Source: Nannobrachium achirus (taxonomy: Eukaryota > Chordata > Actinopteri > Myctophiformes > Myctophidae). Taken from it: a DNA stretch of 64,000 nt. A model generated the notes under the pieces. The model was not told where the DNA came from, made no database searches, and worked only from the letters and a program-made list of their open reading frames with translations. The position numbers and the translations under genes were made by a program. The stretch's first letter is position 1; each line of letters starts with the position of its first letter. Below are positions 23,588 through 34,400 of the stretch, in pieces. Location: assembly GCA_963921795.1 (NCBI GenBank), contig OY997642.1, positions 38,172,840 to 38,236,839 on the forward strand, in the 5' to 3' direction.

Positions 23588-25264
23588 TGATAAAACAATA
23601 GAATGAAGCAAATGAAAACCTTTTATTCTTTTCTGTAATTACAATCTAAAATATGAACCCTTATTGTAAGTCAATTTTATTTCTAGAGCACATTTAAAAA
23701 CCACAAGGGTAGACCAAAGTGCTGCACAACATACAAAATACAATGTCAATGTAGGCCAGTGAAAAGGCTCTATTACACTAAATGGAAATTTAATGTAGGT
23801 CATGTAGGTTTAAATAATGGTTAATTCATTGCATCATATGATTTTGCTTAAAAACAACTATAAATAGTTGGTTCATCTACAGTAATAAATATGCTTAAAA
23901 AGGTTGAGAACTCATGCTGTATTGAGTTAAATGTGACAAGAAACATTTTATATGTGAGGTTAAAAAAGCGGGCTTTGAACAAATCCCTTTAAGTGCACTC
24001 CACTATAAAACGAGCACTGCCCCTTTAAGAGTCTCTTCCTGATACAGAATGAGTGTATGAGCAACAGAACAGTGAGTGAACAGAGAGAAAAAACGTCAGA
24101 CAAAAGACAGTTTTGAGCATTTATTTTCGAGAGTTTAAGTGTTATTTTTGTACAATATGAGTGTTTAAAGGCCTAGCCAAGTTAGCAGGAGTTTGAGCCA
24201 ACATAATCCAGTGCTTCAGTCAGCAAAAACGAACTTTGTGGCTAACAGCTAAGCTAACTTGCTTGAACTGAGACTTTGGACCAAGCAACTGAACTGTTTT
24301 GATGATCCACTGAGTTATCTGAACACAGATCTAAGGAAGAGGAAAAGACAGTGACATTTCATTTGGAAGTTAGATATTGACAATATTGCACTGTTTTGTG
24401 ACTAAAATTGATATTGCACTATTTTTGATAATTGATTGTTTTTGATATTTTGTTTTAGAGTTTTCTGTAAAGGTTGAACTGAAAGGTCATATTAAGGTTA
24501 AAGGGGAGTTTAAAGGTACTTGCCTGCACTTTTTATTTTGAAAGCATACTTAACCTGCTGAAAATAGCTCAAATAAATAGGTCTTACCTGTTTAAATAGG
24601 CTGAAAATATAATAAAGATTGACCGGTCCTAAATAGAAAACTATCTTTAGTTTGAATAAACTGGATTAAATATTTAGTTGGTAAACTAAATAGAAAAACT
24701 GACCTAAGAACCTGCTCTAAAAAAGAAAGGTGTTGAATGGTTTTTGAGAATTTTGTCTACCTACCTCCATCATTGTAAATAGTTTATTGTATGCATACTA
24801 TTTTTGCTTCATTATTTCATTCAGTAAACTTGACATCTTTATTATTCACATTTAAGCTCTTGTCTCTGGTCTATTCTTTTAGTTTCGTCACGAACCTAGA
24901 AATACGGTCATTTTCTACATCACTGCTTCATCTCATTTATAAATGCTTTATAAGGCATGAGTAGTCCTCACTTTAGATGGGCTCACGGAACATACTTAAC
25001 TAACAAGTAGTAAGTACCTTAATAAATCATTAATTGATGATCTCCCAATTCAATTCAGATATTGACATTTGGTCTTTTGTACGATGTAGATGGATGTCCT
25101 GGCTTCATGTCTATTTAAACCTCACAGAGCTTCCATTGTGAATCTACAGGAGTTTATATGCCATAAACCCAGACAGACAGGCCTTATTTTTAGTTTGGGG
25201 TGTTTAATTTTAAAAAATAAAATAAATCCATTTCCATTGTGTAGATCTGACTGGACAGTAGCCT
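23583..25264. other. Non-coding AT-rich region between tandem array and putative promoter
   Basis: No gene and no long frame. A TATAAAA box lies at 24004-24010 within a part that looks promoter-like (the phrase CCCCTTTAAGAGTC follows), and several AATAAA-like sites lie downstream. This could be a solo LTR or an alternative promoter, but no matching termini or target duplication were found. Around 23665-23740 a stretch with GAGCACATTTAAAAACCAC resembles a common fish interspersed-repeat tail; I cannot name the family. Confidence 0.45.
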
Positions 25265-25327
25265 AGAGGATCTTAACCAACCAGTTCAACCAGTTCGACT
25301 GATTAAATGATAGGCAGCTTGACCAGC

Positions 25328-25504
25328 AGGGGGGCGGGGAGGGGAGGGGCAAGGAGGGGTGGGGCTTATGCAAACTTTACCCTATAATTGAGAGACACAC
25401 ACACTCACAGAGACACACTCACCTAGTGCTGCCAGAGCCTATAGCATAACGGATTCCTGCCTGCATCTTCTTCACTCTTTGGCGACTTCAGAGAGAAATC
25501 CAAG
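25328..25504 (+). promoter_or_regulatory. Putative promoter and first non-coding exon of the Helentron gene
   Basis: GC-box-like G-rich sequence at 25330-25365 (GGGGCGGGG core), an octamer-like ATGCAAA at 25368-25374 and a TATAATT at 25383-25389 stand in promoter order. About 115 bp beyond the TATA-like site is a good splice donor (CAAG|GTAAGA, exon end 25504). A transcript starting near 25410-25420 would give a ~90-base untranslated exon spliced to an acceptor near 27115 or 27183, ahead of the ATG at 27190. There is no transcript evidence; the TATAAAA at 24004 is an alternative. Confidence 0.45.
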
Positions 25505-26342
25505 GTAAGACACTGCTGATTCTAAGACTACTTTTTATTAACCAGTCTTTACTAGCCACTGTGGACAGAGCGGCTGTGGGCCCCTGTGACACAGTTAGTT
25601 TTGCCTTTTTTGTTGTGAGTTGGAATTGTTGACATTTTGGTAAAGGATTCCAATAAGATCAACATTTAAAAATGATTGCTTATACTCTAGATGTTTTACA
25701 AATGAGGTTTACTCTAATAGCTACATCATTATTATTTTATTTATTCTTTACATTAGAATAGTTCATTTGTCTAATGTTGTTAAATGAGAAACACAGATGT
25801 AGTCAAAAGAATGACACAAAAGAATGAGACAAACACTGAAACATATATATTGTGAAATGTTTATTTCCAAACTATAATTTAATAGGTTTACTATCAGCAG
25901 CTTGTGGCAGCCTTGCCTATGCCTTTGTGCAATGTATTTGTGGTACAGGAAGACAGTAGCTTTAAGTTCTATTTAATGTCTAAATTATATGTATTGTGTA
26001 AATGTCAATTAAGTTAGAAGTGTAAATTCATAGCATAACACCTTTATATCAATGAGAAGGTGGAAAATTAATTAACAGTATTACCTTCAAATCAGTGGTT
26101 AAAATGGAGGTTTTAGAAGTCTGGCTGGGTTTCACAGAAAGAGTGCTGTATGAACGTCTTTCAACTGTTAGAATGCCACATTCACGCCTTTGTATGACTG
26201 GGAGGCACACATGTTAATGAGCTGCAGGGGGGTTAATGGCTTCTGGGTTAGAATCCATGTGTGGTGTTAAAGAGCCCATGGCAACCTTTAAATCATATGG
26301 GCCTGTTGGATACAATGGAAATACTGCAAAGTATAGAGAAAC

Positions 26343-26379
<37 letters not shown>

Positions 26380-27189
26380 GCGCCCCCTTTGCCAACAAAA
26401 CATGGGACATTGCTTATTTATTTCACTATAACATGCATCTGTACGTTTGTAACTCACTGTCTTTTGTTCATTTAATGTGCAACTCTGTGGAGCATTTTGG
26501 CCATTTCACCACTCACAAAGTTGTACTGCAAACTTTTGGAAATATAAGAGGTTGTTTAAAAACACCTTTTTTTATCTGGGCAATCATATTACACTCTTGA
26601 TAGGTGAGCAGGCTGTGTTTTATCCAGATATTGTCTGGTTGGGTGTAGTTATGTCAGACATAGGAGGTGTCTTTCCAGCATGGGTCATTGGAATAAGCAT
26701 TTAGTTAAATCTTTATTAACAAAGTATTGTGAATAGGTTCAGTGTCAGCAGATTGTGGCAGCTTTGCCTGTGATTTAATGTTCAAATTAAGTGTATTGTG
26801 TAATTCCATTGGAACTTTGCTTAATGTCTTTCTATTCTGTGTGTTATATCCCTAGGGACTCCTGGACACAGTCTGCTTTTACAGAGAGTGCTCCTGCTTC
26901 AACAGACTTGTGCCTGCTGTTAGGTGGTATATGCATCACACATCAAAGAATATATTGTAACATAAAATACACACCTAGACACACACAGACTTTCTATCTC
27001 TCTGTCTAACTCTGTCTCTCTCTGAGTGTCTCTCTTTTTCTGTCTGTGTCACTGTGTCAGTCTTTGTCAGTATCTTCTCTATCTCACTGATCTTATTATA
27101 TATTGCTTTTCCCAGGTTCTTAATTGTATTGTTAGTAAAACTTTTGGTTTGAGTTCTGTCTTTCTAAGTGAACAGGTACTAGCAGAAAG
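25505..27189 (+). other. Putative 5'-UTR intron with internal duplication and (GT)15
   Basis: No coding exon is supported. A GT run lies at 26347-26376. Two diverged copies of one segment share the phrase CAG-CTTGTGGCAGC-TTGCCT and a GTATTGTGTAA tail (about 25880-26000 and 26715-26800). A candidate acceptor CCCAG ends at 27115 after a pyrimidine tract. There is no ATG between 27116 and 27189, so the ATG at 27190 would be the first in the transcript. A possible small untranslated exon starts near 26855 after CCCTAG. Confidence 0.4.
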
Positions 27190-28466
27190 ATGCCGAGACG
27201 AGGCAAGCGGTCTACAGCAGCTGTGCAGAGCCATGCCAGAAGGACTGCAGGTGTAGCTGCTGGAACCGGCTCAGTAGCACTGCCTGGCGAGGTAAATACA
27301 ATGTTACAACTGAATGTTGAAAGTGTTTGTAGCAAGAAAGTACTGATCTTATGTCAGTTCTCTATGTTGTCATTTTGGATCAGAGTATATGTCGACATGT
27401 TTTCTTATTCTTTTTTTGGGTGTTTTGTTTTGTAGATGGGAAACATTGTGCAACCATTAGTCCAGGTAGATGTGAAACAAAGAACTTCTTCACCTTCCTC
27501 CTCACCACCGCGCAAGGTATATTGCAGTGATTTATTTGTGGGTATCACATAATATGTGAAGTTATGCAAATCTTCTGTTGGGAAATGGATTAACTTACAG
27601 GATAACTTTTGCAGTGGAAAAGTTAGTTATGCGAACTTATAATAAATGCTTCCATCAAACAGGTGGCTCGCCTTTGTAAGTCTCCTGGAGAGAGCAGCCA
27701 GACTGCAATGGTGGAACAGGTATGCTATTTCAGAATCTTCATTATTGTGGCAGTCAAAACACCACTTCATACTGTATGTTACACAGTGCATCTTTTTTTC
27801 ATTACACTGAAAAGAGGACAAAGCACTCTGGCTGTGTTCATGTCTTTTCACAGATATCTGATGTTGTGTTTTGAGCGAGATGGTTCTGTTAATAGAGCAC
27901 TTGACTGCTTGAGCAATATGAAGGCACTACACCTGTGTCAAACTTTTATTCAGCAAAACGTGATCCAGCCTTACAATGTCACATGTTCCGTGCATTCCGA
28001 CAACACAGGGATGGTGACAGAACTTTAGTTTAAACACCCAGTACAGAAATTCAATCATGGCTAGACTTTTCTCCCTGCTGCTTGCTTGTTGGGTTAAGTG
28101 GCATTTCAAGTAACAGACTCATCTCCTAGCTTTTGCTGTGTCCTGAACTTTCACCCTTCAGACTTCTGCTAAAATCATTTCAATGACATCTCATTCCCCT
28201 TTCGTCATCTATATTGATTGTTCATTTAGTGAGATTATCTTGGTTCTTTTATTGATGTATTAGGTGCTTATTGTAAATCACTTTGGATTAATATGTCTGT
28301 GAAAATGGCAAAAATGTACTGTCAACACATCTTCCATCTGTTTGTGTGTTTTTAGCTACCACCGGGTGGCACAGGCACACGTCACTCCGTCAGGAAGTGG
28401 GAAAATTCACAGGTGACAGGAAAGCAGTGGAAGTCTGTCTTCCCAGTAGACTTGTCAAAGAAAAAG
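27190..28466 (+). CDS. Helentron gene exons 1-4 (N-terminal basic, low-complexity region)
   Basis: Exons 27190-27291 (34 codons, starts [12 protein letters not shown]-like), 27436-27516 (27 codons, Ser/Pro-rich end), 27663-27719 (19 codons) and 28356-28466 (37 codons, ends in DLSKKK). All join in phase 0 with donors GTAAAT, GTATAT, GTATGC and GTACTT. The encoded residues 1-117 look disordered, with scattered basic residues. No known domain was recognised. The third intron (27720-28355) is the longest in this group and could hide an optional exon. Confidence 0.75.
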
Positions 28467-31400
28467 GTACTTTCATTTATTTGTGTATTAATTGTTGGGG
28501 AGTCAATGTGATTGTGAAGCAAAAAGCATTGATTTGGTTCTGTTTCTTGTCTTCCCTTGAAATAGTTTGCACTCGTCATTGGGGATTCTCATCTACGCTC
28601 GATTGTTGATGGATATGTCAACATGCCAAAGTCTGATGTCAGCTTTGGTTTCATGTCCTACCCTGGAGCAAAAGCAGCAGAGTTGAACCTTGAAGTGAAC
28701 CAGGCTGACGTGCCACATGTGCCGGACATGGTCTGCATTATGGCTACTAGTAACAACATTAGTGGTCACAGTCCGAGTCAGGCAGGACATGACTTCCGCC
28801 AGCTGCTGGAAACAGCCAAGTTGCGCTGGAACCATGTAAGTGGTTTGTTACAATACTTTTTTCTATTGTGCTAATTTTAATGCTTGTCAAAGTTTGAGAA
28901 GGAGTTGTTTTTGACATTCAACACTTGTGTTTTTTATAGGTTTTCGTGCTTGACTTTCCGCCGCGCTTGAATGTGGCCATTGGACACCAGAACGCTCTTC
29001 GCGATGCGTTTAAAAGTGCAGCAAATTTCTGTGGTGAGTAATGGAAATGCATACATAACAGATAATGTGTGGTTAGGTTGATGTAACAATGTGAGTCATT
29101 GTCCGCTTGTACACCGCATAGTTGTGACAAATAGTCCCTAAAAATAGGGATGCAAGGGTTGTAGTTGTCGCGGGCATTTTGAACCATTTGAGGGCAGATT
29201 CATCTTTCAGTGTATTACACTACATGTACAGTAGATACCACCATATTTGTTGTTGTGGGGTATTTTTTGAATAATATTGTTTGTGAATGTGATGTGATGG
29301 TTGCTTATCTGACCTATGATCTGTTTATATTTAGATGTGACCTACACTGGTATCGCAGATCTGTTCCCACTGACACAGTCTGAACTCTGGTGTCGTGACA
29401 ACGTAAGTGTAATCGGTGTTTTAAAAAGCCACATGAAGATTATGCATTATTTTAGATGATATGAACACAACATAACATATGGAGTAATGACATCTTACAA
29501 TGTATATTGGATTGTAAATATTTGTTTTGTCTCTCTTAGATTCATCTTAGTGATTCTGTTGGCCAGGCTGTTTTTGCACTTGCAATTGTCATGGCAGTTG
29601 AAAACGCATTGCAGCGTACAGTGCAGACACCACAGGTTTGTCCACACATCTTACAACTACATAAATACAAGGTAAAATGACATGGTTCCTATTTTCTAGT
29701 CTGTAAAATTTTTTGTCTTTGTATGTGTAGGGGTCTCCGAAGAAGTTGCATTCCAAGCCAGCACTCATCCCACCAACACCTATACGTACAGTGTCTCCAA
29801 GAGTGATTGTCAGTCGAGAAGTGCGTGTTCCACGCTCACCAACTGTGAAGGTAAGTGTTGAATATTGTCACTGCTTTGTGAAAAGGGATACTCTGTTATG
29901 TTATTAAATAGGGATGTTTGATATTATTGGCTGATATTTGTATAAAAACAAATGTCTGAATAGCAGTTGGGCTTTCTGGAAAAAACACATTGCATTTTTA
30001 CTTGAGGTGATTCTTTTTAGTAGTTTAAATCATTTTCAAAATGATAATTACCAAACAAACAGTTTGGGACATACAAGGGTTCCACCCCACAACAACTATA
30101 TATCAGTATTGGTTAATTTGTATTGGACAGGAACAGATGGATGTATGGCTTAATGGTCAAAGGATAATATCACATATTCTTAGTATTCACATTTCACTCA
30201 TCACTCTGCATTTGTCATTTCAGCTGAGTCAACATCCTGTACGTCCTGCTCATTCTGCTTGGGTCTTACAGCAGCAACAGCAGCAGCAACAGGTTAAAAC
30301 CGTCTTGATACTTACTGTTAGGGTCAAGTGTGTGTTCTACTCACTTTGTTTTATTTAGGAGTAGCAAACATTGTTCTCAATCAACTGCGCACATAGCTTT
30401 GACTACTGAACCAAACATGTGCTCTATTCCACAAACATGCAATCCATTGACAGCCTCACATGATGTATGAACTGTACAGATACTCACATGAAGTGTGTGT
30501 GTGTCTATGTTTTTGTATAGCCTAGCAGTGTCAGACGGATGACATGGATACATACATGACTCTACGAGATTATACCCATTGCAGAGTTTGACTATAGGCG
30601 GAGAGCATGAGAAATACAAAAAGAAAATGAAAATTTATATTTATGCCACATTTAATAATTGTAATGTCTTTCTTTCTTGCTTTCATGCTTTCTTTCTTTC
30701 TTCCTTCTTTCAAAAGGATGGCTCACCAGAGAGTTCAATCCCCCGCAATCCTGTGTGGTTTTGCCCTAAAGTCTTGGATGCTATGGAAACCTTCCAACCA
30801 TCCAACTCAAACAGCCCTGTGGAGTGCCGAGGTTTTCCAAAGGCCAGCCAGGTAAATGGAAAGCAAAGTGTATCTGTTGTTTAGGCCTTATTTAATGTAG
30901 ACACATACAAAATATCAAAATTATGCAAGAAACTACACACAGGGTTTCCACTGTCCTGGCTAACAAAGGTTTTGTTTGTTTCTATGTGCAGGCAAGCCCT
31001 CCAAAATCACCTCGGAAGTATCTGCACAGACCACTGTCAACACCGCCTCTCTTCCGAACACTGCCTGTGAGATGTGACGTGCCTTCTGCCAGGGTAAGGA
31101 CATGTGACAGTTATATGTTTCTAGGTATTTGACATGCTGTGAGACATTTACATAGCTTGGTGTGAAGTTATAATGTATGTAGATGTGTTAAAGCTCCATG
31201 CGAGAGTGATAGGAAACAGTCTGTGCAAGCAGGGCAGCCCTTAAATGATCAGATGTACAACCTCACAAGGTCTTGTGTCTTAATTGCATAGTACAACCAC
31301 AGTCTACTACTGTAGTTAAGTTCTACGCAGTCTTATACTGATTGTCATTGAGACTTGAGCAGTACAACCACAGTCTTCTGAGTGAGACTGGGGCTCATTG

Positions 31401-34400
31401 CAATAAAAGAGGTTGAGCATGTTTGGTGGAGCATAGGAACATGTACGTTTGCGCTGTCATGCCTAATAAAGGTTTTGTTTGTTTCAATGTGCAGGCAAGC
31501 CCTCCAAAGTCACCGCGCAAGTGTTTGCGCAAATCACACACAACACAGCGTCTCTCCCCAACACTGCCTGTGAGATGTGACATGCCTTGTGCCACGGTAA
31601 GGGGATGTGAAAGTGATATGTTTCTACTTATTTGACATGCTCTGACACATTTACACAAACAGTATGCGCATGCAGCCAGTCTTGAAATTATCAGATATAC
31701 AACCTCACAAGATGTTGTCTCTAAATTGCAAAGCTATGCATAGTACAACCACAGTCTACTGCTGTAGTTAAGTGCAACCACAGTCTTATACTGGTACTCA
31801 TTGAAAGATTAGCAGTACAAGCACAGTCAAGCTGGGGTCATTGCAATTAAAAAGGTTCAGTATATCTGCTAAAGCGTAGCAACATGTATGTCAAATCTGT
31901 TGCTACCTACACACAGTTTCCACTGTTATGAATTGTCATGATATGAACATTGTTTGTTTTTGTGTATAGGATGAGTGCTGGGACTTACCGCTCTCATCTA
32001 CTGAGTGGCCACCACTGCCTTCTCCAGGACATGCTGTGAGCTGCAGCCTGGACGTACCCCTGTCATCTAGTGTTGTGGTGAGGAGATATGACTTCTAAGT
32101 GTGTTACAAAAGAAATGTTTTTCTGATCCTTATTTGAGTGTTTATTCTTTATTTTTGGGGGGTAAATTCACTCAGTGTGAGAGCAAATCGCTTGTTACTT
32201 CGTCAGTGCATCTGTCTGTGACACGTCACACTTTTGCCCTGTTCATATCTCTCCAATGGTTGCACTGATCCATGCCAGATTGTGCACACATAATCCTTGT
32301 CTGCCAAATCACAACCTCCACCCATTAATTCCCACATGACCCTCTTCTAGCGCCACACTGAGGCCGATTCTTGCAAAACACATTTTTGAACACGACTGCT
32401 ACAGTTTTTGCCCTAAAATCACACTAATCGGTACACAGTATGTCTACACTCATGACATCAGCATGGATCTGTCCCATATAGCGCCATCTTCAGGCTGATT
32501 TTTTACAATGTATTGACAATAGCTTATAACATTACCACTACATAGGATCCACTGGGACATAGGTTCTACTCAAAAGTAACTGTTTTGGACATGTATACAA
32601 ATAACAAAACTATATCACTATTATGGATGTGTTGATTTGAGATTTATCATTGTTTTTGTTTGTTTGTTTTTTTGTCAACAGATGGAGACGGACTGTTTCA
32701 TCCATGAAGTTCATCTTCCCGGTCAACCACCCACTGTTGTAAGAGCATCTTCTTGCCAAGGCGAGATATTGGACAACATATTGGACGACCCAAACGACCC
32801 CAACTCCAAAAGGTCAAACAGTCAGTGCACATGCATGGCACTGACTTTTCTGGCTCAACAACATGAGGGAATGTGTTTTGACACACCCTCCCTTGACAAT
32901 GTGCTTGAAAATGGAGATATTCTCTATAAAGGCGTTATAACACAGCATCAGTACGACAACAGGCTTGTACTACCATACTTAGCCATAGAGGAGTTACCAA
33001 AACAGGTTTTCACTGAAAGCAATGTTTATAGTGCGTTGTGGGATAACTCTGATATTAAGGCTGGTTTTGTAAAAAGTTCTGCTTGTAAAAGTGAAAGGAC
33101 TAGTGAACGTTTGCCGTATCTTGAGGAGAGTCTGCAATGCTTATCAGAGAATGTAACCCATGCTATCCTTATAGTAGCTCCTGAATGCTTTGCATTGTTC
33201 CGTGACACATCAGGCCGCTATGGATTTTTTGACTCTCACTCCAGATGTGCCATGGGTTTGCCACAACCTCAAGGAAAAGCAATACTGCTGATTTTCAATG
33301 ATCTGCGTGGTTTGCTTGGCCATCTGCACAAACTTTTTGAAGAGCGCCCTCTTGATGTGATGTTTGAGCTTTTGCCTGTCTCATTTCGGATTGATGATGG
33401 GACTCCTGGACCATCAACAGCTATGTCCATGTCAGCAGCTAGAGCAGCAACTGACCATGTTCTGTGTGAGACCCCTGGACCATCAACGTACGTGACAAGC
33501 ACAGCGGCAATCAACTGTTGCTCCAGTGACACCCCTGTGCAGTCAACCGAAGTGACTGCTCTGCCAGCAATCGACCGTAGCTCCAGTCAGACCCCTAGAC
33601 TGTCACCCAATGAGACAATCACAGCAGCATTGCCAAAACTGCCACTTTTTGACTTATGTGTAAGGAGTGGAAGAAGGCAAGATAATCAAAGTTGTCAAGC
33701 AGTCAGAGCCAGTATTTGTCAAGGGGACATTGTCGGACAGCACCTGAACAAACAGTGCAGCTGCATGGCGCTCACATTTCTTGCTTACCACAATGACGGA
33801 GTGGATTTCAACACACCTTCACTTGACAAAGTGCTTTACCAGGGAGATGCGCTGTACAAAGACTTAATACGGCAGCTGCAGTTTGACCAACTGTTACAGG
33901 AACAGTGTTATCTATTGTCCATGGAGCAGCTACTCTATGCCAAGCATATTTCCACCAACCAAAATGTTTACAGTGTACAACTGGACATGGCAAAGCTTAA
34001 AGTTGGTCCCCTGGACAACACAAAAGGGAAGAACTTGTCCCTTGCTGACCAACTGCAGAAGAGTCTGTTAGAGGAGGGGGTCAAGCATGCCTTGTTGATG
34101 GTAACCCCTGAATGCTTTGGAGTATTCCGCGACAGTTCAGGCCACTATGGATTCTTTGACTCCCACTCGAGGTCTGCAGACGGTTTGTCTGTTGTTGGAG
34201 GCAAGGCTATTATGTTGACTTTCAATGAACTGAGTGCTCTGCTCTGTCACTTGCACCAAATCTTCAAAGACCGTCCCTCTGGTGTTTCATATGAGCTCAT
34301 GCCTGTTGCATTTGAAGTGGACAATATTGCCAGTACAACACCAGCAGTACCAACACATGCACCAGCTGTTCCTACATATACGCTTTCCAAACTAAATATA

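Noticed and set aside
23583-25264. Solo LTR
   Set aside because: A TATA box and polyadenylation-like sites are present, but no TG...CA ends with a flanking duplication could be identified.
32637-32681. Signal peptide at the start of the large frame
   Set aside because: The hydrophobic codons are the pyrimidine tract of a splice acceptor; the frame continues from upstream exons.
32682-34330. OTU-type protease assignment
   Set aside because: The expected close Asp-Gly-x-Cys motif is missing, while a Cys followed later by D-x-H is present in both copies.
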